A stretch of DNA of 64,000 bases from Pseudodesulfovibrio sp. zrk46. GTDB lineage: Bacteria > Desulfobacterota > Desulfovibrionia > Desulfovibrionales > Desulfovibrionaceae. Every line of letters begins with the position of its first letter. Positions within the stretch are counted from its first letter, which is position 1. Location of the stretch: positions 2,851,669 to 2,915,668 of the forward strand of contig NZ_CP051216.1 in the NCBI RefSeq assembly GCF_012516435.1. Reading direction: 5' to 3'. The position numbers and the translations under genes were made by a program. This document shows, one piece after another, positions 28,056 to 36,481 of this stretch. The notes under the pieces were generated by a model, which was not told the origin of the DNA, did not search any database, and worked only from the letters and a program-made list of their open reading frames with translations.

Positions 28056-28808
28056 TTATCCTTCCTCGCCGGAAGTCAGTTGTGAAGCCAGTTGATCGAG
28101 AACAGGCTCCACTCCTTGCCAGCGGGTAGCAACAGTGTTGTCTACTTTACCGTCTGCGCTTTCAACAACCACACCACCGCTCTGGATGGTAGGGTCTCCT
28201 TTGACGGTCCAGTATTTCAGGGCTGGATTGCGTTCTTGAATCGTAGCTATGAAGCCTTCAAGATCGGCTGCGTCTTCAGGGGCGCATTTGATGGCGATCT
28301 GCCGCTGTGACTCGATACGCTCAAGCGCTTCGGTCATAAGGGCCTCAAGTGAGGTTATACGGCTTTCTGCCATCTCAATATTCAAGGTCTTTTCCACTGC
28401 CAGTCGGATCAGGCCAATGATGTCCTGTCGACGTTCGTGGAAAATAGTGCCGCCCTGAGCACTCAACTGTGTCATGAGGTTTTCCACCTCGGATGACATG
28501 GTTTGAACATGGACATCCAGATCAGCCTGTGCTTTTGCCAGTCCTTCTTCATAACCTTCATGGTGAGCCGTAGCGCGAAGAGCTTCGGCTTCCAGTTCGG
28601 CCATCATCAGGATTTCCTTGGCCTTCTCCTTCGCCTTTGCCTTGACGCGCTCCATATACTCGTTGTCAGTCGCCTCGTCCCAGATGAGTTGGCGCTTGCC
28701 TTCAAGCTCCTGGATAGTCATCTCGTCAGGACCGGGAGAGTCCATGCCGACCACAACCTTTCCAGTATACTTGGGAGCATCGTTTGCTGCGTGTTTAGAC
28801 AAAGACAT
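28056..28808 (-). CDS. fliH: Flagellar assembly protein FliH
   Basis: A stator-like regulator of FliI, 250 residues. The N-terminal half is a charged coiled coil (KAKAKEKAKEILMMAELEAE) and the C-terminal half matches the FliH/V-ATPase E domain, with RQDIIGLIRLAVEKTLNIEM and WTVKGDPTIQSGGVVVESAD. A TTG at 28832 is in frame, but the ATG at 28808 has GAGGTGG at the right distance. It overlaps fliG by 14 bases. Confidence 0.9.
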   Translation of the reverse strand: MSLSKHAANDAPKYTGKVVVGMDSPGPDEMTIQELEGKRQLIWDEATDNEYMERVKAKAKEKAKEILMMAELEAEALRATAHHEGYEEGLAKAQADLDVHVQTMSSEVENLMTQLSAQGGTIFHERRQDIIGLIRLAVEKTLNIEMAESRITSLEALMTEALERIESQRQIAIKCAPEDAADLEGFIATIQERNPALKYWTVKGDPTIQSGGVVVESADGKVDNTVATRWQGVEPVLDQLASQLTSGEEG

Positions 28809-29793
28809 CGCTTCCACCTCGGCTGATGACAATCTTGCCCTCGTCTTCCAGACGACGGACGGTCTTGACGATGTTCTGCTGGGCCGCTTCCACTTCGGAG
28901 AGCTTCTTCGGCGGCATGATTTCCAGGTCTTCCTTGATCATTGCGCTTGCACGCTCGGACAGGTTCTTGAAGAACTTGTCCTTGAGTTCGTCGGAGGCAC
29001 CCTTGAGAGCCACGGTGAGGTCTTCGTTGGAAACCTCTTTGAGCAGCTCGCGGATGGCCACGTCGTCCACACTCTTGATGTCTTCGAAAACGAACATGAG
29101 GTTGCGGATGTCTTCTGCCATCTGGGTGGATTCTTCTTCGATCTCGGACAGGACTTCTTCTTCGGTGTTGCGGTCCACAGCGTTGAGGATTTCTGCAACT
29201 GAAGGAATACCGCCCACTTTCTTGCCTTCCTTGCCGCCCATTGCGATGAGCTGGCTTTGGAGAACCTTGTCCACTTCCATGAGCATTTCCTCGGCCACGG
29301 CCTCCAGTTTTGCCAGGCGCATAAGCACTTCGGCGCGGACGCCTGCAGGCAGGTGCTGGATGAGTTCGGCGGCCTGATCCGGGTGAAGGTGTCCCAGGAT
29401 GAGGGCGAGGGTCTGCGGGTGCTCGTTTCTGAGAATCTGAGCGAGGATTCGAGGACTGACGTTTTCCAGTTCCTGGAAAGGAGTCGGGCCGGTATCCAGT
29501 TCGAGAGAATCCATAATGTATTTTGCGGTTTCGCTGTCCAGAGACTTGGTCAGCAGGCGCTTGACCTGTTCCGCACCGCCCACCAGGAGCTCGGCGCCGT
29601 AGGCCAGGGCTTCGTTGTACTCCTTGAGCACTTCGAGAACCTGTTCGCGCGGGATGGAATCGGTGGTGAGCATGGCCTTGGATACGGCCGCGATCTCATT
29701 GCGTTCCATCCGTTTGAACACTTCCGCCGTGAACTTGTCGCCCAGTGCGAGCAGGACGATGGCGGTCTTCTGGGGGCCGGTGAAGTCAGACAT
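28795..29793 (-). CDS. fliG: Flagellar motor switch protein FliG
   Basis: The rotor protein, 332 residues, normal length. It has an N-terminal domain binding FliF (TGPQKTAIVLLALGDKFTAE), a middle EHPQTLALILGHLHPDQAAE motif that contacts FliM, and a C-terminal torque domain with LMFVFEDIKSVDDVAIRELL and charged residues facing the stator. It is translationally coupled to fliF (adjacent stop and start). Confidence 0.96.
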   Translation of the reverse strand: MSDFTGPQKTAIVLLALGDKFTAEVFKRMERNEIAAVSKAMLTTDSIPREQVLEVLKEYNEALAYGAELLVGGAEQVKRLLTKSLDSETAKYIMDSLELDTGPTPFQELENVSPRILAQILRNEHPQTLALILGHLHPDQAAELIQHLPAGVRAEVLMRLAKLEAVAEEMLMEVDKVLQSQLIAMGGKEGKKVGGIPSVAEILNAVDRNTEEEVLSEIEEESTQMAEDIRNLMFVFEDIKSVDDVAIRELLKEVSNEDLTVALKGASDELKDKFFKNLSERASAMIKEDLEIMPPKKLSEVEAAQQNIVKTVRRLEDEGKIVISRGGSDVFV

Positions 29794-31398
29794 TTATTGC
29801 GCACCTTCTTCCTGGGTGAGCCAGGTCTTGAGCAGATGTACTGCCTGATCCATGTTGTCGTCGGACAGTTGCACTGCGTGGTTTCTCGCGTTCTCGAGGC
29901 GCCTGGACATATCCATGGCTTCCTCGTCCACCTCATCCTCTTCGAGGGCGAGGCGCTCGGCACCGGGCAGACCGGCCATTTCCTCAATCTCCTGCTCAGC
30001 GACGCGAGGCCGGATCAGGGCCATGATCACCGGGCGGACGACCAGGATAAGGAAGAGGAAGATCAGGAGGCCGTTGAGGAACGGCTTACCCAGTCGCTGC
30101 GCGTATTCAAGCATGGTGCGCATGATGGAGTCCGCATCGGTCAGTGCCGGTTCGCCGAAGGAGATGTTGGACACTTCAATGGTGTCGCCACGAGCTTCGT
30201 CAAAGCCGACTGCGCTGGAGATCAGGGTCTTGATGCGTTCGATTTCCTCAGCAGAGCGGGGAACGTACACGGATTCGCCCGTCTCTTCATTGGTCTGCCA
30301 CGTGCCGTCCACGATAACCGCGACGGTCAGGCGTTGCAACTCCCCAACAGGGGCAATGATGTTTTCTTCTTGTTTGTTGATTTCAAAGTTGGTGGTACGG
30401 CTGGCACGGCTGGAATCCTGAGTCGTACGAGTGCCGGTGAAACCGTCGCCACGGAAGTTGGCGTCAGGTTCGCCGCCAGCCAGGTTGGCTGCGCCAGCAG
30501 TGGTTTCTTCACTGGTGGTCTCAGAGCGGACCACCGGGCTTTCATTGTCGTATAATTCCTTGCGGATGGTCTTTTGGGAGAAATCGAGGTCCGCATTGAC
30601 GCGGGCGATGACCTTTTCCGGACCAACGACGGGGCCGAGGAGTTCCATAATGCGACGCTGGGTCGTACGTTCCATCTCAGCCTTATATTCAAGCTGAGTG
30701 TTAGACAGGGCCAGACCAGTGCTGTCGTCTTCGGGAGTATAGAGCGGGCGGCCCTTCATGTCGGTAACAGTAATATTCTTGGGGTCCAATCCTTCCACGG
30801 CCATGGAAACGAGATTCACGATGCCTTGCACCTCGTTTGCTGCCATTTTGCCTTCATCCTTGAGCTGGAGGATGATGGATGCGGACGGAGGCATCTGGTC
30901 TTCAATGAAGAGGGATCTCTGAGGGATAACCAGATGAACGCGGGTCTTTTCGACCTGCGGGAATTCCGTGATGGTACGGGCGAGTTCACCCTGAAGGGCG
31001 CGCTGATAGTTGATGTGCTGAATGAAGTCAGTCTGTCCGATTTGAACTTCGTCAAAAATTTCAAAACCGATACCTTCACCATGAAGGCCACCTTCGCCAG
31101 CAACCTGGAGGCGCAGTTCGTAGACGCGATCGGCAGGTACCTTGATGGTACGGCCGTTGTCTTCGAGTACATAATCTTCTTTGGCTGCCTGAAGCATGCT
31201 CACTATGCGATTGGCGTCTTCGGGGTACAGGTTGGTCATCAGAATCTTGTAATCAGGCTTGTTCATCCAAAAGATCATGAGACCGAAGGCGAGGATCACG
31301 GACACGGCGAGACCGGCAATGAGGATTCGCTGTGACATGGTGCGGTCGGACCAGAAGCCGCTCATTTTGGCCCAGTATTCAGCAATAAACGGAGGCAT
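29794..31398 (-). CDS. fliF: Flagellar MS-ring protein FliF
   Basis: The inner-membrane MS ring, 534 residues. The order is N-terminal membrane helix (ILIAGLAVSVILAFGLMIFW), ring-building motifs (LQVAGEGGLHGEGIGFEIFD, VHLVIPQRSLFIEDQMPPSA), a variable periplasmic loop, a second membrane helix (PFLNGLLIFLFLILVVRPVI), and a cytoplasmic tail that binds FliG. Length and order are normal. It is 59 bases after fliE. Confidence 0.96.
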   Translation of the reverse strand: MPPFIAEYWAKMSGFWSDRTMSQRILIAGLAVSVILAFGLMIFWMNKPDYKILMTNLYPEDANRIVSMLQAAKEDYVLEDNGRTIKVPADRVYELRLQVAGEGGLHGEGIGFEIFDEVQIGQTDFIQHINYQRALQGELARTITEFPQVEKTRVHLVIPQRSLFIEDQMPPSASIILQLKDEGKMAANEVQGIVNLVSMAVEGLDPKNITVTDMKGRPLYTPEDDSTGLALSNTQLEYKAEMERTTQRRIMELLGPVVGPEKVIARVNADLDFSQKTIRKELYDNESPVVRSETTSEETTAGAANLAGGEPDANFRGDGFTGTRTTQDSSRASRTTNFEINKQEENIIAPVGELQRLTVAVIVDGTWQTNEETGESVYVPRSAEEIERIKTLISSAVGFDEARGDTIEVSNISFGEPALTDADSIMRTMLEYAQRLGKPFLNGLLIFLFLILVVRPVIMALIRPRVAEQEIEEMAGLPGAERLALEEDEVDEEAMDMSRRLENARNHAVQLSDDNMDQAVHLLKTWLTQEEGAQ

Positions 31399-31457
31399 CT
31401 CTTATCTCCCGAAGATTTTACAGGTTTCCGTTTTTAAATTCTTAGTGCGTAGTGCCT

Positions 31458-31787
31458 CTAGAAGGGCATGCGCATGATTTCCTGATAGGACTGCATCAGC
31501 TTGGATCGGACTGCGCCTGTCATCTGTACGGCGAGACCTGCTTTCTGCATGGATATCATCAGTTCGTGAATGTTTTGCTTCTTGCCCGAGGCGAATTCTT
31601 CGATCATCTGCTTCTTCTCGGCCTGCATATCATTCACAGTCTTAAGGGAATCAGTGAAGGTGTCCTTGAAGTCCTTGACCGGAGCCTGTGGCTTGACGAG
31701 GGACTTGGTGACCTTGTCGTCCACCGACTTGCGGCGTTGGAGCATGGCATTCTGGTATGCGTTGATGGCGACGCTTTTGACGACCAT
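31458..31787 (-). CDS. fliE: Flagellar hook-basal body protein FliE
   Basis: A small rod/MS-ring adaptor of 109 residues. It shows the FliE features FKDTFTDSLKTVNDMQAEKK, a charged helix, and ISMQKAGLAVQMTGAVRSKL followed by MQSYQEIMRMPF at the C-terminus. It sits between flgC and fliF as in many bacteria. Confidence 0.93.
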   Translation of the reverse strand: MVVKSVAINAYQNAMLQRRKSVDDKVTKSLVKPQAPVKDFKDTFTDSLKTVNDMQAEKKQMIEEFASGKKQNIHELMISMQKAGLAVQMTGAVRSKLMQSYQEIMRMPF

Positions 31788-31802
31788 GGCTTAACTCCTT
31801 TC

Positions 31803-32243
31803 TTAACCCTGTCCGATTTGCAGTGCTCGCTGGAACATCTGCTTCACGGCGGTGATGGTCTGCACGTTGGACTCGTATCCACGGGTGGCATTCATCATGT
31901 TGGTCATTTCTTCGACTACATTGATGTCCGGATAGAACACGTACCCCTGGTCATTGGCATCGGGGTGGTGCGGATCGTAGACCTGCTTGAAGGGGCGTTC
32001 GTCGGCAGTAACGCCGAGCACTTTCACGCCCTGCAGGTTCTGGTTGAGTTTGTCGCGCATGGCTGTATCGAACGGAGAATAGACCGGAGTCGCCTCGAAT
32101 GAGACGGACTTGCGGCGGTAGGGACCGCCTTCCATAGTCTTGGTGGTCCGCATATTGGCCATGTTCATGGAAATTACGTTCAGATTGGCGCGCTGGGCTT
32201 TCAGACCTGAGGCACCAATGTCGAGTGCAGTCATGAAATCCAT
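31803..32243 (-). CDS. flgC: Flagellar proximal rod protein FlgC
   Basis: A rod protein of 146 residues with the rod signature at the N-terminus (LDIGASGLKAQRANLNVISM, NMANMRTT) and the C-terminal VVEEMTNMMNATRGYESNVQ. Its start shares one base with the flgB stop. It is exported by the flagellar type III system. Confidence 0.95.
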   Translation of the reverse strand: MDFMTALDIGASGLKAQRANLNVISMNMANMRTTKTMEGGPYRRKSVSFEATPVYSPFDTAMRDKLNQNLQGVKVLGVTADERPFKQVYDPHHPDANDQGYVFYPDINVVEEMTNMMNATRGYESNVQTITAVKQMFQRALQIGQG

Positions 32244-32653
32244 TACTTAGCTCCGTCTTGTATGACCCTTTGCAGGCCTTGAAAGTTCTTGCGGATAACA
32301 GTGGCCAAGGCGTTGTACATCATCCCATTTTTCGCCAGGGAGGTCATTTCCTTGTCCAGGTCTACCCGGTCTTCACCGTAAATATGACGCGGCTTGAAAT
32401 CTTGCAGGTCATCGCCTTGGAATCCGTTAGCGCTGAATGCTGAAGGCATATGATCCTGTGAAGTACGGGTCATTTTGCCGTGTGCATCCTGGTTGAGTGC
32501 ACTTTGCAGCTTTCCTTCGAACTCAAGACGTTGGGCTTTGTAATCGGGTGTATTCACGTTTGCGATGTTGCCCATGACAAGATTTTGACGATCGAGCCGC
32601 ATGTCCATGACCTTTGCCGTCAAATGTATGTGGCTTCCGAAAATTCCCTTCAT
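32243..32653 (-). CDS. flgB: Flagellar proximal rod protein FlgB
   Basis: A rod protein of 136 residues and the first gene of the operon. The family signature LTAKVMDMRLDRQNLVMGNI followed by ANVNTPDYKAQRLEFE is at the N-terminus, and the C-terminus (MTSLAKNGMMYNALATVIRK) also matches. A sigma-54 -24/-12 element lies at 32730-32745, about 65 bases upstream after allowing for the transcript start. Confidence 0.95.
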   Translation of the reverse strand: MKGIFGSHIHLTAKVMDMRLDRQNLVMGNIANVNTPDYKAQRLEFEGKLQSALNQDAHGKMTRTSQDHMPSAFSANGFQGDDLQDFKPRHIYGEDRVDLDKEMTSLAKNGMMYNALATVIRKNFQGLQRVIQDGAK

Positions 32654-32729
32654 GCCTTGCTCCTTCTACGTTTTCTCCGGCCTTGGCCGGGAGGCGGGCA
32701 TTTTTTGCCGCCGAACTCGCAGAGGATTA

Positions 32730-32745
32730 AGCAACTAGTGTTCCA
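32730..32745 (-). promoter_or_regulatory. Sigma-54 promoter of flgBC-fliEFGHI
   Basis: On the minus strand TGGAACACTAGTTGCT has GG and GC at exactly the spacing required for -24/-12 recognition by RpoN. The predicted start is near 32719, about 65 bases before flgB. Flagellar rod/MS-ring operons under sigma-54 are well known. Confidence 0.8.
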
Positions 32746-32986
32746 ATTGTGTATCTATCTGAAATAAATATGTTTATAGATAAAGATGGTCGCTAGACTT
32801 ATGACGGAGCAGTCGAAGGGAAGAGGAAGGTGAAGACTTCTTAATATTATGACATGGGCGGGCAGATTGTTCCGAGTCGGTGACGGGATAATTTTTCCCG
32901 CTTTTGCTGCTCTTTACAATATAAACACTGAATAAAGTTATTTATATCAAGTATTTGTTGATAAAATGTTGATTTTTGTCAATGTT

Positions 32987-33002
32987 TGGCACAGTGGTTG
33001 CT
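32987..33002 (+). promoter_or_regulatory. Sigma-54 promoter of the TPR gene
   Basis: TGGCACAGTGGTTGCT is a full match to the RpoN consensus TGGCAC-N5-TTGCW. The transcript should start near 33013 and give a ~72-base leader to the TPR gene at 33086. Confidence 0.85.
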
Positions 33003-33085
33003 AGATATGGTCGCGGGCCAAATGTGGCCTGTGGAGATCTTTTCAACCCGGCCCACGGGTAAAGGAGAAATGGAGGGGAAACGTC

Positions 33086-33649
33086 ATGAGTGGACATCTC
33101 GACTACGAAATCAACAAGGAACTTGGTGAATGCTACCTGTTCATGGGTGAGCTGGACAAGGCCGAAGAATACTACAAGAAGGCCGTCAGTTCTAATGGCA
33201 TCCACCCCGACCCGTACCTTGGCCTGGCCACGGTCGCCGTTCAACGCGGTGCACTGGAAGACGCCATGGTCATGTACCAAAAAGCTCACAAGATCGAACC
33301 GACCGACAAAAGTCTTTCCGGGATCGCTCTCATCAGGATGGAAAACGGTGAAAAGGAGAATGCTTTCTCCATGTTCGTCGAAGCCGTCAAGATGAACCCC
33401 GCAAACATGGTTGCCCTGTTCTCGCTGATCAGGCTCGGCCATGAACTGGATCGCGTCGCAGACATCATTCCGTATCTCAGGGATTATCTTGAGATCGATC
33501 CAGTCAAGCACGAAGTGCGTTATTCCCTGGCTGGTTGCTTGGTCTGCCTCGACCAGAAGGATGCGGCACGGGAACATCTCGAGAAGATTCTCGAAATGAA
33601 CCCGGACTTTGAAGCCGCAACCGAAATGCTGGCAGAAATCCAGTCTTAA
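33086..33649 (+). CDS. TPR-repeat protein, sigma-54-dependent
   Basis: A soluble protein of 187 residues without a signal peptide. It is made of about five tetratricopeptide units (ELGECYLFMGELDKAEEYYK, ALEDAMVMYQKAHKIEPTD, YSLAGCLVCLDQKDAAREHL). TPR folds bind other proteins, so it is likely an adaptor or chaperone. The ATG has GGAGGGG upstream. It is driven by a near-perfect sigma-54 promoter and is divergent from the flagellar operon, which suggests a role in flagellar assembly or placement. No catalytic motif is visible and the exact function is unknown. Confidence 0.8.
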   Translation: MSGHLDYEINKELGECYLFMGELDKAEEYYKKAVSSNGIHPDPYLGLATVAVQRGALEDAMVMYQKAHKIEPTDKSLSGIALIRMENGEKENAFSMFVEAVKMNPANMVALFSLIRLGHELDRVADIIPYLRDYLEIDPVKHEVRYSLAGCLVCLDQKDAAREHLEKILEMNPDFEAATEMLAEIQS

Positions 33650-33669
33650 CTACGGTCTCCCCTCCCCGT

Positions 33670-33718
33670 TGATTTCCCGCCTCGCTGGCCTCTTACAGCT
33701 AGGTGGGGCGGGAAATCA
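33670..33718 (+). terminator. Long hairpin after the TPR gene
   Basis: TGATTTCCCGCC pairs with GGCGGGAAATCA around a ~25-base loop, about 20 bases after the stop. There is no U-run, so it may be a Rho-assisted terminator or 3' stabiliser. Confidence 0.5.
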
Positions 33719-33733
33719 GCCTCTGGCGGCAGA

Positions 33734-33850
33734 CTGCGTATAAGCGCTCGATTGCTTCGTTGCTCGCGAAAGCTCGATCCCTTGCGTATTTTCAATACGC
33801 GGCGGGTCCGATCTTTCACTCGCGTCTTGCACTCGAACACTTCTACGCAG
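33734..33850. repeat. 117-bp imperfect palindrome (possible dispersed repeat/MITE-like element)
   Basis: Two 57-base arms (33734-33790 and 33794-33850) flank a TTC centre. The outer ends CTGCGTA...TACGCAG and the inner GCGTATT...AATACGC match perfectly; the outer 20 bases of each arm agree at about 16 positions, and a mid-arm block agrees after a one-base shift. It can fold into one long hairpin. It contains no ORF and is the only copy seen in this window. It resembles short palindromic dispersed elements of bacteria, but that needs other copies to prove. Confidence 0.6.
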
Positions 33851-34077
33851 CCTGTCACTTTGTCGTGGCATTTGAAGGACTCTTAATATTTAACAATTCG
33901 CGCAATATGCCGCGGGGCGTTTTTGTATTGCGTTCAGAACGCGAACATCCTGGCTAGCCTGCTACATCGCAATGGCCTATAGCGAATCCCGTCTAAAATG
34001 GTCGGGAATCATTGTCTCGCTTGCCTTAACTCCTCAAATCTGGCACCACCTCTCAAACACTAAAGGAGAGGAGTGTT
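33851..34077. other. Intergenic region before purH, no gene seen
   Basis: This 227-base stretch has a small palindrome GCGTTC-A-GAACGC (33930-33942) and no convincing promoter. The purH ribosome site GGAGAGGAG is at its end. Confidence 0.5.
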
Positions 34078-34674
34078 ATGGATCTTCTGCCCGTAAAAAA
34101 AGCTATATTGTCTGTTACCGATAAATCCGGTCTGGCCGAGTTCGGCAAGTTCCTGGTTGATCAGGGTGCCGAGCTGGTTTCTACCGGTGGTACCAAGAAG
34201 ATGCTGTCCGAGGCCGGTCTTCCCGTGACCTCTGTCAGCGACATTACAGATTTCCCAGAAATCCTTGGTGGCCGCGTCAAGACGCTGCATCCGAACATTC
34301 ATGGCGGTATCTTGGCCGACAAGGATGACGCTGGTCACATGGAGACCCTGCGTGAGTTCGGCATCGAGCCTTTCGATCTGATCTGTGTGAATCTTTACAA
34401 CTTCGCCGATGCTGTGGCCAAGGGCCTCAATCTCAGGGAAGCGGTTGAGCAGATCGACATTGGTGGACCTACCATGCTGCGTGCTACTGCCAAAAACTTC
34501 CATTCCATTTGTGTTGTTCCTGATCCCAAGTACTACCCGGTAGTGCAGAAGGAGATCGAGGAAAACGGTGGTATTTCTCTTGAATTCCGTAAAGAAATGG
34601 CGGCCTTGACCTTTAAGTTGGTCAGTGAATACGACGCCATGATTACCAAGTATCTGTCCGAGAATGACGCATAG
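34078..34674 (+). CDS. purH: IMP cyclohydrolase (stand-alone PurH N-terminal domain)
   Basis: A protein of 198 residues that matches only the methylglyoxal-synthase-like IMP cyclohydrolase domain of PurH (KKAILSVTDKSGLAEFGKFL, STGGTKKMLSEAGLPV, GGRVKTLHPNIHGGIL, IDIGGPTMLRATAKN). It should close FAICAR to IMP, the last step of purine synthesis. Bifunctional PurH is ~520 residues; the AICAR formyltransferase half is missing and the gene ends at a strong terminator, so it is not a truncation. The transformylase must be elsewhere. Such splitting is seen in Desulfovibrio relatives. Confidence 0.9.
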   Translation: MDLLPVKKAILSVTDKSGLAEFGKFLVDQGAELVSTGGTKKMLSEAGLPVTSVSDITDFPEILGGRVKTLHPNIHGGILADKDDAGHMETLREFGIEPFDLICVNLYNFADAVAKGLNLREAVEQIDIGGPTMLRATAKNFHSICVVPDPKYYPVVQKEIEENGGISLEFRKEMAALTFKLVSEYDAMITKYLSENDA

Positions 34675-34710
34675 CGTTGTTTTTTGAACAGAGCGCTGAT
34701 AAATCATTTG

Positions 34711-34750
34711 AAAGGCAAGTACTAAACAGCTAGTACTTGCCTTTCTTTTT
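34711..34750 (+). terminator. Intrinsic terminator after purH
   Basis: AAAGGCAAGTACTA-AACAGC-TAGTACTTGCCTTT followed by CTTTTT, a 14-bp stem. Confidence 0.92.
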
Positions 34751-34832
34751 TTCGTGATCATTTAAGGAATACCAAACATATTTGCACGATTTTGAGCAAA
34801 GCGTCTGCCGCTAGCAATAAGGAGAATTAGCC

Positions 34833-36458
34833 ATCGCCCAGAAGCCCAAGGGTAACCTGCAAGGGTTGAAACCCAATCAGATCAAGCGACTGTCCCGTCT
34901 GTACCAACGTCAATTCCCCATGGATGGGAACTATACGAATGAGCAGGCTCGAGAATTGGCTGAACTGTCCGCTGATACCGGACGGCAGTTGGGTTTGATC
35001 ATTGATAGACAGGGCAAGGTTCAAATGGTGCTGGTGGGCGATAACCGGGCTATTTACATTCCTGAATTGTCTCGCGCCCGTATGAGTTCGGGACGTCTTC
35101 GCGGGCTGCGCTTGCTGCATACTCATCTGAATGAGGAAATACTCTCTCAGGAAGACCTCATGGATATGGTCTTTCTGCGACTTGATTCCGTCACGGTCCT
35201 GAATGTTTCGGAAGGGTTTCCTAAAACTGCTCAGACCGCTCATTTGCTGCCTCCCAATCCTGAAGAAAAGAGCTACGAGATCATGGAGCAGGTCCGTTGG
35301 GACCGCATGGATGTCGACCTAGGTCAGATTGTTGAGGCGTTGGAAGACGAGTTTAGCCGTCAGATGGATGGAGTTGGGCGTGAATCCGACGAAAATCGTG
35401 TGCTGCTGGTCAGTGTAGATGATACACCAAAGCCGGTGCAGGAGTTGTCCCTCGAAGAGTTGGCCGAACTGGCTGATACTGCAGGCCTAATAGCCGCTGG
35501 CACAATGATTCAGCGTGTCCGCAAGCTCAACCCCAAGTACATCATGGGTAAGGGTAAGCTGGCTGAACTGGAGGTTAAGGCATTGCAGGCCAATGCCTCG
35601 GTCATCATCTTCGATCAGGAGTTGTCTCCTACGCAGATTCGTAACCTCGCCAAGGTCACGGAACGTAAGATTCTGGATCGAACCCAGCTTATTCTCGATA
35701 TTTTTGCACAGCACGCCACCTCTGCCTCAGGTAAACTTCAGGTTGAAATGGCGCAGCTCAAGTACACCTTGCCGCGTCTGGTTGGTAAAAACCGCGCAAT
35801 GTCGCGTTTGATGGGTGGTATTGGTGGCCGTGGTCCCGGTGAAACCAAGCTGGAAATTGATCGTCGTCGTGCTAATGACAGATTAACTCGTCTCAAAAAA
35901 GAGTTGAAGCAGGTTCGCAAACGTCGCACACAGACTCGTGAGCGGCGTGCCAAGGCCGGATTGCCCATCGTATCACTGGTGGGCTACACCAATGCTGGTA
36001 AGTCCACCATGCTCAATACTCTTACTCAGTCCAAAGTCATAGCCGAAGATAAGCTCTTTGCAACTTTGGACCCCACCAGTCGCCGCATTCGATTCCCTCA
36101 GGAGCGCGAGGTGGTTCTGACGGATACCGTCGGATTCATTCGCCGTTTGCCGCCGGATTTGAAGGAAGCCTTCCGTGCCACCTTGGAGGAGTTGGAGTCC
36201 GCTGATCTGTTGGTTCAGGTCTGCGATGCTTCACATCCGGAAGTAGAAGAGCAGGTGGAAGCTGTCCGGGTTATCCTCGCTGAGATGGATTTGGATGATA
36301 TTCCGAGCATCCTCGTTTTGAATAAGTGGGACAAGCTTGATGAAGAGGGGCGTGATGCCATGCGGAATATCTACCCTGAGGGTATTCCTGCTGTTGCCGT
36401 GAAGCGCAGCACTCTTGAGCCTGTGGTGGAATCCATTTTGAGCAAGGTTGACTGGTAA
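34833..36458 (+). CDS. hflX: Ribosome-associated GTPase HflX, apparent AUC start
   Basis: HflX of about 541 residues, longer than the ~430 of many bacteria because of an N-terminal extension. The GTPase domain has G1 GYTNAGKST, G3 in LTDTVGFIRRLPPDL and G4 NKWD; the HflX N-terminal domain has KLNPKYIMGKGKLAELE and GGIGGRGPGETKLE. The first ordinary start is TTG at 34866, but it has no ribosome site at correct spacing. AAGGAG (34819-34824) is eight bases from ATC at 34833, which begins IAQKPKGNLQGLKPNQIKRL in frame with no stop between. Either AUC initiates or the true base is G. Confidence 0.85.
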   Translation: MAQKPKGNLQGLKPNQIKRLSRLYQRQFPMDGNYTNEQARELAELSADTGRQLGLIIDRQGKVQMVLVGDNRAIYIPELSRARMSSGRLRGLRLLHTHLNEEILSQEDLMDMVFLRLDSVTVLNVSEGFPKTAQTAHLLPPNPEEKSYEIMEQVRWDRMDVDLGQIVEALEDEFSRQMDGVGRESDENRVLLVSVDDTPKPVQELSLEELAELADTAGLIAAGTMIQRVRKLNPKYIMGKGKLAELEVKALQANASVIIFDQELSPTQIRNLAKVTERKILDRTQLILDIFAQHATSASGKLQVEMAQLKYTLPRLVGKNRAMSRLMGGIGGRGPGETKLEIDRRRANDRLTRLKKELKQVRKRRTQTRERRAKAGLPIVSLVGYTNAGKSTMLNTLTQSKVIAEDKLFATLDPTSRRIRFPQEREVVLTDTVGFIRRLPPDLKEAFRATLEELESADLLVQVCDASHPEVEEQVEAVRVILAEMDLDDIPSILVLNKWDKLDEEGRDAMRNIYPEGIPAVAVKRSTLEPVVESILSKVDW

Positions 36459-36459
36459 C

Positions 36460-36481
36460 GAGTGTTAACATTTTAACACTC
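36460..36481. terminator. Perfect hairpin between convergent hflX and the cation efflux gene
   Basis: GAGTGTTAA-CATT-TTAACACTC overlaps the stop of the minus-strand gene. There is no U-run on either side, so terminator function is uncertain. Confidence 0.4.

Larger units (their letters stand above)
32654..33085. other. Divergent regulatory region between flgB and the TPR gene
   Basis: No gene is seen. It holds two back-to-back sigma-54 promoters (32730-32745 minus, 32987-33002 plus), 240 bases apart. The AT-rich stretch between them is a plausible place for enhancer-binding-protein sites shared by both. A GGCGG/CCGCC hairpin near 32693-32712 lies in the flgB leader. Confidence 0.6.
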
